A program made the position numbers and the translations under genes. 64,000 nt of DNA, taken from NCBI GenBank assembly GCA_016709995.1, contig JADJLQ010000001.1, positions 3,258,001 to 3,322,000 of the forward strand, in the 5' to 3' direction. The notes under the pieces are model-generated. The model saw only the letters and a list, made by a program, of their open reading frames with translations, was not told where the DNA came from and made no database searches. Positions 55,320 to 63,508 of this stretch are shown here, piece after piece. Within the stretch, counting starts at the first letter, position 1, and the number at the start of each line of letters is the position of its first letter. The DNA is from Saprospiraceae bacterium. Its GTDB lineage: Bacteria; Bacteroidota; Bacteroidia; Chitinophagales; Saprospiraceae.

Positions 55320-56159
55320 TTATTTTATACCGGGTATCAACTTGATCCCCTCCTTTTCTAATTCTATTTTTTTCGATTTATACAATCCGCCGAGGGTCAT
55401 TTTAAAAGTTTTTTTACTCATTCCAAAAAAGGCATAAATAGCTTCCGGATCAGATTTGTCGTGATAGGGAAGATATCCATCATGCTCCTGCAGTAAGCGG
55501 ACGATTTTTTGCGCTTCATCCTCTACCCTTTTGAATCCTAGTTTACCTGCAACAACATCGATTTTATTATCAGGCAATATTTTTTTGATATATCCTCTAA
55601 AGGTGTCACCAATAGCTATGGGACGATAGATCTCATTGTGGTGCAACACCCCCAGATGTCTCTTATTGATGATGACCTGGTACCCAATATTGGTTTTGCG
55701 GTATACGAGCAAGTCGACTTCTTCCTGCTCTTTGACCGTCAATGTTTCGTTAGTGAGGAAGGGCTCCAGTCTCTCCGTAGCGCAAAGCCGATCTGTGATC
55801 TCATCCAGGTAGATCATCACGAGGTATTCATTGTCCGGCGCCATACCACGCAGTTGCTTGCTTTTGGGCACGAAAAGATCTTTCATCAATCCATTGTCCA
55901 GGAAAGCACCATGTGGAGTGACGGTGACAGCACGGAGCCTTACGATTTCCCCTACCACGCCATATGGTTTTTGGGTGGTAGCGATCGGCCTGCCTTCTTT
56001 GTCATGATAGATGAACACTTCTATCTCGTCACCAAATTTTACATCAGGTGGCAAAAACCTTTTCGGCAACAATACCCCATCAGCCCCATCATCCAGGTAG
56101 GCCCCCTGAGCAGTCTCCCGCAATAGTCTGAGTTTATGATATGAACCCGGCTTTAACAT
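55320..56159 (-). CDS. S1-like RNA-binding protein (CvfB family)
   Basis: The 279-residue protein, from ATG 56159, has several S1-like beta-barrel domains (KFGDEIEVFIYHDKEGRPI, VTVTPHGAFLDNGLMKDLFVP, AIGDTFRGYIKKILPDNKIDVV) and a C-terminal winged-helix-like end (YAFFGMSKKTFKMTLGGLY). This is the layout of CvfB/YitL proteins, RNA-binding regulators of gene expression. The upstream TTG at 56177 is covered by a -7 box at 56165-56172, so I prefer ATG 56159. Confidence 0.9.
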   Translation of the reverse strand: MLKPGSYHKLRLLRETAQGAYLDDGADGVLLPKRFLPPDVKFGDEIEVFIYHDKEGRPIATTQKPYGVVGEIVRLRAVTVTPHGAFLDNGLMKDLFVPKSKQLRGMAPDNEYLVMIYLDEITDRLCATERLEPFLTNETLTVKEQEEVDLLVYRKTNIGYQVIINKRHLGVLHHNEIYRPIAIGDTFRGYIKKILPDNKIDVVAGKLGFKRVEDEAQKIVRLLQEHDGYLPYHDKSDPEAIYAFFGMSKKTFKMTLGGLYKSKKIELEKEGIKLIPGIK

Positions 56160-56164
56160 TATGA

Positions 56165-56172
56165 CAAAGATA
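56165..56172 (-). promoter_or_regulatory. -7 promoter box abutting the CvfB-like gene
   Basis: Reads TATCTTTG on the minus strand, an exact match, ending five bases before the ATG at 56159, like other leaderless-looking genes in the window. Confidence 0.5.
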
Positions 56173-56260
56173 ATCAAGTTATTAGCTCTGGATTGGGTCT
56201 TGAAAATGCGGCAAAAAAAGTTTCAAAAATTTATAGCAAAAAATAAAAGTTCAACTTCTA

Positions 56261-56308
56261 TTGTGTAACCATAAGGTTTCATATATATTTGCGTAACCAA
56301 GTAGTTAC
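56261..56308 (+). promoter_or_regulatory. Promoter and operator-like palindromes of the arsR-type gene
   Basis: A -33 TTG (56261-56263) and an exact -7 box TATATTTG (56284-56291) form a good promoter. Around it are AACCATAAGGTT (56267-56278) and GTAAC-N6-GTTAC (56293-56308), both perfect inverted repeats sharing GTAACCA. These are likely operator sites for the regulator encoded next. Confidence 0.65.
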
Positions 56309-56311
56309 ATT

Positions 56312-56632
56312 ATGAAGACCAGAAGAGATGTATTTCAAGCTATCGCAGACCCAACCCGCAGGGCTATTCTGGGCCTTTTAGCGGTACAGACATTATCGCT
56401 CAATGCGGTGGCGGAGAATTTTAATATCAGCAGACCCGCTGTATCAAAACATGTAAAAGTACTCAGCGAATGTGGGCTCATCGAAATCAAACAACATGGC
56501 CGTGAGCGCATCTGCGAAGCAAAACTGGAACAGCTCGGTGAGGTATCTGCCTGGATAGATCAATATAAACAGTTTTGGAAATCCAAACTAGACGCACTCG
56601 AAGTCTATCTCGATAAAATTCAAAAAAAATAA
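56312..56632 (+). CDS. ArsR-family transcriptional regulator
   Basis: The 106-residue protein is a winged helix-turn-helix: ADPTRRAILGLL, then ISRPAVSKHVKVLSECGLI as the recognition part, and a charged C-terminal helix. The classical metal Cys ligands (ELCVCDL motif) are not visible, so sensing of a metal is unlikely; the signal is unknown. It stands five bases before the SRPBCC-VOC fusion gene, so it probably controls that operon and itself through the palindromes just upstream. Confidence 0.92.
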   Translation: MKTRRDVFQAIADPTRRAILGLLAVQTLSLNAVAENFNISRPAVSKHVKVLSECGLIEIKQHGRERICEAKLEQLGEVSAWIDQYKQFWKSKLDALEVYLDKIQKK

Positions 56633-56637
56633 TCATC

Positions 56638-58071
56638 ATGATACAGCAAGAAGAAAACACTGCAGATCGTGAGCTCAGGATATCCCGGTTATTGTCAGCA
56701 CCGATCGAATTGGTATGGGATGTGTGGACCCAGCCCGCACATATTGCTCAATGGTGGGGACCTAATGGATTTACCAATACAATTCAGGATATGGAAGTAC
56801 AAGCCGGGGGAATATGGAACCTAACCATGCATGGGCCGGATGGTACGGATTACAATAACAAAAGCATATTTAGTGAAGTCATCCATCATCAAAAACTGGT
56901 GTATAAGCATGTCTCTGTACCGCCTTTTATAGCCACCATTCAATTTGAAGCTCAAGGTCAAAATACCTTACTCAACTGGCATATGTTATTCGAATCCCGT
57001 GATCAATTTATCCAGGTAGTGAAAACCTTTAAAGCAGACGAAGGACTAAAACAAAATGTAGAGAAACTTACTGCATACCTGGCAAGGCAACTACCAAATG
57101 TTCGGACAAATATTAGGTCTGGAAGGTTTCAATTAGTACGGACTTTCAATGCACCTATATCAATGGTATTTGAAGCTTTTGAAAACGCTGCTGCAATGGC
57201 TGATTGGTGGGGTCCTGCAGGAATGGCGATCACAGTAAAAAAATTAGATTTTAGACCAGGCGGTAGTTTTCACTACAAAATGGAAGGGCCAGTTAATACG
57301 ATGTGGGGACTATTTAAATATGTAACCATCCAAAAACCGAATAAAATCGAATTTGTCAATTCATTTTCTGACGAATCAGGTAATGTTTGTAAGGCCCCAT
57401 TCGATATAGATTTCCCTGAGGAAATCTTTAATCAAATCTCGTTGGAAGAGCATCAGGGAGTGACCACCTTGACCCTGACTGGAGGACCTTGTCAAGCTAC
57501 CGATGCCCAATTGGCCACATATGATGCTATGCACGAAAGTATGCAACAAGGGTTTGGTGGCACCTTCAATCAATTAGAAACTTACCTGGCCTCTCAAATC
57601 AAATTACGTTATCAATTAAAAAATAATATAATGTCCCGAGTCAGCACCTATCTTAATTTTCCAGGCAATACAGAGGAGGCTTTTCTTTTTTACAGATCAG
57701 TATTTGGAGGCGAATTTTCAGGAGGAGGTATCCAGCGTTTTGGAGATATCCCTGTGGATACGGAGCATCCATCGCTATCAGATGAAGATAAAAAATTGAT
57801 CCTGCATATTGAACTGCCTATACTCGGAGGTCATATATTGATGGCTACCGATGCACCGGCCAGTATGGGATTTACAGTGACTACCGGCAATAATATGCAT
57901 ATCAACCTGGAACCTGCTACCAGGGAAGAAACAAAAAAACTGTTTGAAGCACTCTCTGCAGAAGGTAATATCTCCATGCCCCTACAAGAAATGTTTTGGG
58001 GTGGCTATTTTGGAAGCTGTATTGATAAATATGGAATCAACTGGATGTTTAATTGTGCAGAAAAAGTATAA
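56638..58071 (+). CDS. Fusion of two SRPBCC domains and a VOC/PhnB-like domain
   Basis: Residues about 12-152 form one SRPBCC (AHSA1-type) domain (LSAPIELVWDVWTQPAHIAQWWGP). Residues about 160-318 form a second (FNAPISMVFEAFENAAAMADWWGP). Residues from about 330 form a VOC/PhnB-like domain (STYLNFPGNTEEAFLFYRSVFGG). The linker is AT-rich and contains an in-frame ATG (57631), which would be a normal start for a separate VOC gene, so the fusion may have arisen by loss of a stop codon. Such genes occur with ArsR and DoxX partners. The ligand is unknown. Confidence 0.88.
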   Translation: MIQQEENTADRELRISRLLSAPIELVWDVWTQPAHIAQWWGPNGFTNTIQDMEVQAGGIWNLTMHGPDGTDYNNKSIFSEVIHHQKLVYKHVSVPPFIATIQFEAQGQNTLLNWHMLFESRDQFIQVVKTFKADEGLKQNVEKLTAYLARQLPNVRTNIRSGRFQLVRTFNAPISMVFEAFENAAAMADWWGPAGMAITVKKLDFRPGGSFHYKMEGPVNTMWGLFKYVTIQKPNKIEFVNSFSDESGNVCKAPFDIDFPEEIFNQISLEEHQGVTTLTLTGGPCQATDAQLATYDAMHESMQQGFGGTFNQLETYLASQIKLRYQLKNNIMSRVSTYLNFPGNTEEAFLFYRSVFGGEFSGGGIQRFGDIPVDTEHPSLSDEDKKLILHIELPILGGHILMATDAPASMGFTVTTGNNMHINLEPATREETKKLFEALSAEGNISMPLQEMFWGGYFGSCIDKYGINWMFNCAEKV

Positions 58072-58091
58072 ATCTTATAAATAAAAGCTAG

Positions 58092-58469
58092 ATGAAAAAA
58101 AACTTAAACCTTTGGTATTGGATCGTAACCGGACTATTTGCTGCTTTTATGGCATTTACTGCTATACCAGATATCATGATGTCGCCAGATGCGGTAAATA
58201 TGATCACCGGGCTGGGCTATCCGGATTATTTTATCCCCTTTATAGGAGTAGCCAAGTTACTGGGTGCTATTGCCATTCTTATTCCAAACTTTGACCGGGT
58301 AAAAGAATGGGCATATGCGGGTTTGTTTTTTGACCTCGCTGGGGCTACTTATTCGGCTATTTACAAAGAGGGATTTCACCTTTCCATGACACTCATGTTC
58401 ATCTTTATGGCTGTTTTATTCCTTTCCTACTACTTATGGCATAAAAAAATGCTTCATTATAGTCTTTGA
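58092..58469 (+). CDS. DoxX-like membrane protein
   Basis: The 125-residue protein has four hydrophobic segments. The segment LGYPDYFIPFIGVAKLLGAIAILIP is typical of the DoxX-like family (small membrane subunits possibly tied to thiosulfate or quinone redox chemistry). It lies 20 bases after the fusion gene, so it is part of the ArsR operon. Its catalytic role is unproven. Confidence 0.88.
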   Translation: MKKNLNLWYWIVTGLFAAFMAFTAIPDIMMSPDAVNMITGLGYPDYFIPFIGVAKLLGAIAILIPNFDRVKEWAYAGLFFDLAGATYSAIYKEGFHLSMTLMFIFMAVLFLSYYLWHKKMLHYSL

Positions 58470-58641
58470 AATTAAGTTAGGAATTGATCCAAAAAAGGAA
58501 TCGCTCAGGAGTGGAAAATTTGAAGCAGGAAGGAATTTTAATATTGTTTGAGGCCGGTGAAATACCCGGAGTCACCATCTGTCAATAAAAATTAATTGGT
58601 GTATCAGAGTTAAATCTTCCGCAAGTCAGAATGATGATCTT

Positions 58642-59010
58642 CTATTTACTAAAGTATACCAATATCAAAGCCAGAATCGACGGCATCGCCTGGATGTAGA
58701 GTATTTTTTTACTCGCTGTGATGCCCCCATACAGTCCGGCTACGACCACACATCCTAAAAAGAACAGAGCCACATTACGACTCCACATCGTATCAGTAAT
58801 AAGCAATGACCAGATCAGACCTGCAGCCAGAAATCCATTGTATAATCCCTGGTTTGCAGCCAGGCCTTTGGTAGGTGTAAATAAGTGATCAGGCATGATT
58901 CCTTTAAATGCTTTTTTGCCACTGGTCTCCCAGGCAAACATCTCCAACCATAAAAAATAAAAGTGCTCCAGGACGACAATTATGATTAAGATTTTAGCAG
59001 CGATCATCAT
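58642..59010 (-). CDS. DUF1304-family membrane protein
   Basis: From ATG 59010 the protein has 122 residues and four hydrophobic segments, with LEHFYFLWLEMFAWET and NQGLYNGFLAAGLIW, the typical DUF1304 motifs. The function is unknown. A longer start at 59043 would add an 11-residue extension without hydrophobic character. The gene points away from the DoxX gene and from the DUF1801 gene. Confidence 0.88.
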   Translation of the reverse strand: MMIAAKILIIIVVLEHFYFLWLEMFAWETSGKKAFKGIMPDHLFTPTKGLAANQGLYNGFLAAGLIWSLLITDTMWSRNVALFFLGCVVVAGLYGGITASKKILYIQAMPSILALILVYFSK

Positions 59011-59256
59011 ATTCGGGTTTTGTATCAAATGATACTTTAACAATCCAATGTACTCAATTTTTTGAATTCATGATCTGGCAGACTAGAAAAGTTAACTGGA
59101 AATGATCCTAACTAAAATGGTTTCATTTACTTTGATGCAAATTTGGCTTCTATCGGGACTATGAAGTCTGCAATTTGAAATGAATATATCTTGAGACTTA
59201 CAATATCATACTAAAACATAATAGTTCATGAGTCAATGAAATTCAATGGAGATCAG

Positions 59257-59264
59257 TAATTTCG
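59257..59264 (+). promoter_or_regulatory. Variant -7 box before the DUF1801 gene
   Basis: TAATTTCG differs by one base from TAnnTTTG and lies about 25 bases before the ATG at 59290. Confidence 0.3.
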
Positions 59265-59289
59265 CAGGTACATAAAAGAAATGTTTATT

Positions 59290-59700
59290 ATGGCTAAACA
59301 AGTATTGTCTGATCAACAACAAGTCTCTCAGCATATCCAAAAACTGGAACCATCTTTGGGTAAGATCATAGAATATATCCGCCAATTCATACTGAGCACA
59401 GACCCTGAGATCAGTGAAAGAATCAAATGGAACAATCCAAGTTTTTATTATACCGGTGAAATGAAACCCTTCGATCCGAAGGAATATAAAAGGGAAATCA
59501 TCGTGATGAATCTCCACAAAGGCAAGATCATGCTGGTATGGCCGAGCGGAGCAAAAGTAAAAGACTCCTCGGGTCTGTTGGAAGGTGATTTTAAAGATGG
59601 CCGGAAGACTATTGTATTTAATGATCTGGCTGATGTGAAGACCAAAGAAAAATTACTGAGTAAAACCATAAGGGCATGGTTGAAATTAGTAGATAAATAA
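59290..59700 (+). CDS. DUF1801-family protein
   Basis: The 136-residue protein (from ATG 59290, MAKQVL) has the YdhG/DUF1801 pattern: IEYIRQFILSTDPEISERIKWNNPSFYYTGEM with a conserved Trp-Asn pair, then MLVWPSGAKVKD. The fold is frataxin-like in related proteins, but metal binding is not certain. It is followed 27 bases later by an AraC-type gene on the same strand, possibly a two-gene unit. Confidence 0.87.
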   Translation: MAKQVLSDQQQVSQHIQKLEPSLGKIIEYIRQFILSTDPEISERIKWNNPSFYYTGEMKPFDPKEYKREIIVMNLHKGKIMLVWPSGAKVKDSSGLLEGDFKDGRKTIVFNDLADVKTKEKLLSKTIRAWLKLVDK

Positions 59701-59727
59701 ACTTTACGCCGGGCACAAAATACCAAT

Positions 59728-60174
59728 ATGCTCAAAACCTATCCTAAATATTTTCTGTATCAAAGAATAGTGCAAGCTAAACTATTCATGGACACCCATT
59801 TCAGTGAATCACTAGATCTTGACAATATCGCTGACGAAGCCTGTTTTTCAAAATTTCATTTAATTCGGTTGTTCAAAACCCTCTATGGAAAAACGCCACA
59901 TCAATATCTGATACAGGTGAGGATTGATAATTCAAAATTATTTTTGAGAAGTGGTTGTACCGTGGCAGAGACTTGTTTTGAGGTGGGTTTTGACAGCGTA
60001 ACCTCTTTTACAGGTTTATTCAAAAAAAACGAAGGAGTGTCGCCTTCAGTATATCAGCGCCAATATAAAGCAAGGCAAAAACGAATTCAGGAAAGTCCCC
60101 TTCATTTTATTCCAAACTGTTTTGCTGAACAAAAAGGTTGGACGAAAAAAAGCAATTTTCAAGAAGTGGTTTGA
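59728..60174 (+). CDS. AraC-family transcriptional regulator, DNA-binding domain only
   Basis: The 148-residue protein consists of a double helix-turn-helix: LDLDNIADEACFSKFHLIRLFKTLYGKTPHQYL followed by SGCTVAETCFEVGFDSVTSFTGLFKKNEGVSPS. There is no sensing domain, so it is a stand-alone DNA-binding unit, perhaps controlled by abundance or by a partner. It follows the DUF1801 gene by 27 bases and precedes a VOC gene by 54 bases; the target is not known. Confidence 0.9.
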   Translation: MLKTYPKYFLYQRIVQAKLFMDTHFSESLDLDNIADEACFSKFHLIRLFKTLYGKTPHQYLIQVRIDNSKLFLRSGCTVAETCFEVGFDSVTSFTGLFKKNEGVSPSVYQRQYKARQKRIQESPLHFIPNCFAEQKGWTKKSNFQEVV

Positions 60175-60228
60175 TTGAAGCCTTCGGATCTTCGATGCTA
60201 TATTTCACTAAACTAAAAATAGAAATTT

Positions 60229-60645
60229 ATGATCACTAAAATGAATCATGTGAGCATCTTTGTCTTAAACCAGGACCATGCTTTCGAATTTTACGTAAAC
60301 AAACTTGGTTTCAAAGTTCATACTGACGCACCTATCGGGCCAGGTATGCGTTGGCTGACGGTGTGTCCGCCGGATCAACCGGATTTAGAAATATCCCTCA
60401 TGGCTATTGAAAAAGGTATGATGTTTAAAGAAGAGGCCGCAGATCAAATGAGAGATCTTGTGAAGAAAGGGACTTTTGGATTTGGGGTGTTTCAATGCAA
60501 TGACCTCAATGCTACTTATGAAGAGCTGAAAACTAAAGGAGTCGTATTCAAAAAACCGCCTACGAAAGAATTTTATGCATATGAAGCCTTGTTTTGCGAC
60601 GATTCAGGAAATTGGTTTTCACTCACAGAAAAACCTAAAGAATAA
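60229..60645 (+). CDS. VOC-family protein (glyoxalase fold)
   Basis: The 138-residue protein has the paired-beta VOC layout: HVSIFVLNQDHAFEFYVNKLGF in the first half and EALFCDDSGNWFSLTEKP in the second. MRWLTVCPPDQPDLEISLM fits a ring-cleaving or glyoxalase-type relative. The substrate is unknown. It follows the AraC gene, which may regulate it. Confidence 0.9.
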   Translation: MITKMNHVSIFVLNQDHAFEFYVNKLGFKVHTDAPIGPGMRWLTVCPPDQPDLEISLMAIEKGMMFKEEAADQMRDLVKKGTFGFGVFQCNDLNATYEELKTKGVVFKKPPTKEFYAYEALFCDDSGNWFSLTEKPKE

Positions 60646-60654
60646 GATACTGGT

Positions 60655-61070
60655 TTAAATATCTATTGCGAGTGCATAGACCAGGTACCATTTGTTATCT
60701 ATTAATTCAAACCTGCATTCGGAGTTGAATCCTGCATTTTCAATCCAGACTAGCTGGAAAAATGATTTGTCAGTCTTTTTGCATTCGACTTTGTATTGGG
60801 ATTTGTCCACATCATAGATGCGACCCTTCATGATATTCCAATTAGCCTTAGTCCACTTTTTGCCGGTCTCGCTATGCCCCTGCAGTGGAAACTTGAGCCT
60901 GGATAGTTGAAATACCCTGTCTTTATGGAATTTATCGTAGAAACGGTCAAAGTCCTCTATTATTATTTTTTTTTCGCCCTACTTGCCTTCGATTTGGTCG
61001 AGCTACAACTTGGCAATAAAGCCAAGGCAAAGCAGAATGAAAGCATGGTCCATTTTGAATATTTGATCAT
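60655..61070 (-). pseudogene. DUF4348-like lipoprotein gene broken by a homopolymer frameshift
   Basis: From ATG 61070 the minus strand gives a good lipoprotein signal (LALLPSCSSTKSK, Cys 22) and then reaches a TAA right after nine A residues (60966-60974 on the plus strand as nine T). One more A would join the frame to IIIEDFDRFYDKFHKDRV and an undisturbed sequence to TAA at 60655, giving 138 residues ending KWYLVYALAIDI. The body resembles DUF4348 secreted proteins of Bacteroidota. A real mutation, a homopolymer read error or slippage on the tract cannot be told apart. Confidence 0.72.
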
Positions 61071-61277
61071 ACGTGTTTGGTCAACACTTTACATTGGTTG
61101 AATAAGCAGGTTTAGCAGCAGGAGATTAAAAATAAGCAAAATGTAATAGTTTCAAATACTTATAGCCCAAGGTGAAACTCTCTGCTCTAAATGAACATAG
61201 TCTCCATGACGATTTATTGCATAAAACCCAAGCTCTTTCAAGTGACTTGAGACAATGTACCTGATTCATGCCAAATA

Positions 61278-62951
61278 TCATATTCCTGGGTTTTGCTTTT
61301 TCAATATGAATCTATTTACTCCCTTATGCAATGAAAGTGGAATTCCATTGATCAACTCCCGGTCGGATATGACCTTTTTGGTTTTATTACTAAATTCGAT
61401 TAATTCATAATTTCCGTTTTTTCCAATTGTAAACCACTCTGGAAACTGGTTGATTCGAGGCCAATCCAAGGGCATATGCATGATAGTTTGGTGCCTGGGA
61501 GTATCAAATTTCAACACACCATCCCAATCTTTTTCAAGGGTAATGTTTATAAGTAAATCATCCTTATCTAACACAGCACCTATCTGTAAATCAGATCGCC
61601 AGGGGTAGGCTGTCACGCCCTGGGTTTTCCAAAGACAATACATGATGGTAGTCCTGGCAAAATTCCCATCACCATGCCATCCTTCAATGATACCAGATGA
61701 GCGCCATTGTGAGGTATTGGACCGGTGACTCGAGTCTTGCATAGACCACATCACCGTGATTTCGCTGTCTATCCAGGCAGCTGTAGACGCTAAAGGTTCT
61801 CTGGCATACAAATTCAAAGCACCCTCGATAGCATCTGCATAACCATCTGAAGATCCAGACTCCCAATCAAAATTGCGATAATTATCATTTAAAGCGGCCA
61901 GTCCCTTCAAAGTGGCCATCCTGTAGGCTTCTACAGAGTCAACCTGATAAACAGAATAGAATCCATTGAAAGTATATCCAAAATTATCAGCAATTCGATT
62001 TTCAGTTATAACTCCGTTTTGTGGATTAACGGCATCATAAAAAAGTCCGTCTTCGTTTCTACCAACTTCCAGGATCCTTTCCAGCATTTCGTGGATATGA
62101 GACTGGTATTCCTCCTTCTTTTCGCTGGCTGCAAAACTCGTGGTCACATAAAGTTCACAGAGTCCGGATACAATCTCACATCCATGATCACGCAACCTGA
62201 GTTCAGAAAAATCTCTGGTTGGATGATGGGTCCCTAATAAATAATAATCGCCTAAGCGTATGGCCCAATCAAGATATTTTTGTTCTCCGGTCATCCAGTA
62301 GATACGTGAAAGCACTTGGAGCATTTCACCATTGAGTTCTACATTGGTAGAGACTATATTGCCATAAACTGTCTCCACCGGTGCATGTAACCAAATATCA
62401 TCCAGGATACCAATCATCCTGGTAGACCACGGGCTCTCTCCCAACCATTCAGTTAGAGGTAATAACCCATCTTTAACATACTCAGAGGAGCCAAACAGTA
62501 TACTTTCTAAATCAGCTTTTGGATTATCAAACCCTTTTTTACTAAAAGAATAGGTATCCGGGAGTCTGTCGATACGTGAGGTAAGTCGAGTTTCGTTTTT
62601 CAGCATTTCAGTCATCTGTCCCAGGAAAAGTGCTTGATCAGTTATCGATGCAGTTAATACCATAAATGGATAATTGTCCGCGGCGGCGTCCTTTGCATTC
62701 CAGATATCAGCATCCTCGTACAAATTTCTGGGGATGAGACCGGAAACAGGATCTGAATAAGCCAGCCAATCTTTCACAAAGTGTCTACATCTCTCTAATC
62801 CTTCGTTGACTAATATTCCATTGGTATGTGCCTGCGTAAAAGCTTTATTTTGTTCAATCGAAAATTCCACCTGATTTTTAGAAGGACCATTACAGGACAG
62901 CAGTAGACAGCAAACGAACACAATCGTGCTCAAAAGTTGAAGTTTGTTCAT
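61278..62951 (-). CDS. Lipoprotein with an alpha/alpha-barrel glycosidase-like fold
   Basis: From ATG 62951 the signal ends in a lipobox (CCLLLSCNG, Cys 20). The 557-residue protein is helical, with many Trp/Tyr segments (WMTGEQKYLDWAIRLGDYYLLG, GGF-type loops and FNGFYSVYQVD), like six-hairpin glycosidases and related unsaturated-sugar hydrolases. No family catalytic pair can be fixed from sequence. It might process oligosaccharides at the outer membrane. It stands alone. Confidence 0.75.
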   Translation of the reverse strand: MNKLQLLSTIVFVCCLLLSCNGPSKNQVEFSIEQNKAFTQAHTNGILVNEGLERCRHFVKDWLAYSDPVSGLIPRNLYEDADIWNAKDAAADNYPFMVLTASITDQALFLGQMTEMLKNETRLTSRIDRLPDTYSFSKKGFDNPKADLESILFGSSEYVKDGLLPLTEWLGESPWSTRMIGILDDIWLHAPVETVYGNIVSTNVELNGEMLQVLSRIYWMTGEQKYLDWAIRLGDYYLLGTHHPTRDFSELRLRDHGCEIVSGLCELYVTTSFAASEKKEEYQSHIHEMLERILEVGRNEDGLFYDAVNPQNGVITENRIADNFGYTFNGFYSVYQVDSVEAYRMATLKGLAALNDNYRNFDWESGSSDGYADAIEGALNLYAREPLASTAAWIDSEITVMWSMQDSSHRSNTSQWRSSGIIEGWHGDGNFARTTIMYCLWKTQGVTAYPWRSDLQIGAVLDKDDLLINITLEKDWDGVLKFDTPRHQTIMHMPLDWPRINQFPEWFTIGKNGNYELIEFSNKTKKVISDRELINGIPLSLHKGVNRFILKKQNPGI

Positions 62952-63112
62952 TTGATTGTTATAGAAAGGCAATTAAATTGATCATAAGTGTTGGTTAATT
63001 TTTAAACTGCATAGAATAACAACAAATTGCAGCCCAACATTAAATATAGTCAATTGCCAATAGACAGTGGTTATTTCTATCCATCTTCTCGCCTAACTCA
63101 ATATCATTAATA
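62952..63112. other. AT-rich gap, left part
   Basis: I see no gene, tRNA or repeat. It holds the promoter of the glycosidase-like lipoprotein gene. Confidence 0.35.
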
Positions 63113-63265
63113 TTAATTCTTTATCATTCTACAAAATACATATTCAAACTTCCTTTTACATACAGCTGGGCTCTGGGCAAACAATTGTATTTTTCCCTGA
63201 CTAAGGTATAAGTGATCTTTGAGATATAAATCTTGCCAACTTCGCCATTGGCTTCCATCCTTCAT
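63113..63265 (-). pseudogene. 50-codon open frame, possible gene remnant
   Basis: The frame from ATG 63265 (or TTG 63280) to TAA 63113 reads MKDGSQWRSWQDLYLKDH and ends FEYVFCRMIKN, and looks like ordinary coding sequence rather than chance. Stops on both sides and no support for a promoter argue for the end of a lost gene. It has no recognised family. Confidence 0.25.
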
Positions 63266-63495
63266 GCAGTATAGAGGCAAAGGATTGAAAACGTATTATC
63301 TCCTGAACTGGGGCTTATTAATTAATTTATAACCAGATGGTATCAATAAATCGTAAATTGGGGATGATAGCAATATTAATGAGCTGATTAAAAATTGAGA
63401 CCTGTGCGCCTGAGGCATAATTCTTAACCCAATATTAAGCCGACTATTAAATACAAGATTGAATCATGAATAATGAAATTTCAGCCATTATTAAG
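63266..63495. other. AT-rich spacer before the right-edge gene
   Basis: Nothing coding can be supported. A 16-codon frame beginning at 63466 overlaps the ribosome-binding site and is not credible. Confidence 0.35.
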
Positions 63496-63501
63496 AGGAG
63501 G
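63496..63501 (+). promoter_or_regulatory. Perfect Shine-Dalgarno sequence of the PAS gene
   Basis: AGGAGG stands 7 bases before the ATG at 63509, within AAGAGGAGG. The Bacteroidota genes in this window that I inspected show no such site, so this start looks like one from another lineage. Confidence 0.75.
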
Positions 63502-63508
63502 ATGAGCA

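Noticed and set aside
55161..55361. 66-codon open frame on the plus strand overlapping the end of the CvfB-like gene
   Set aside because: It lacks a recognisable motif, runs antisense into the end of a well-supported gene and lies beside an untranslated-looking block.
60907..61101. 64-codon plus-strand frame with a hydrophobic stretch
   Set aside because: It is the antisense of a lipoprotein gene seen in two minus-strand frames; the hydrophobic stretch reflects the T-run and the reversed signal sequence.
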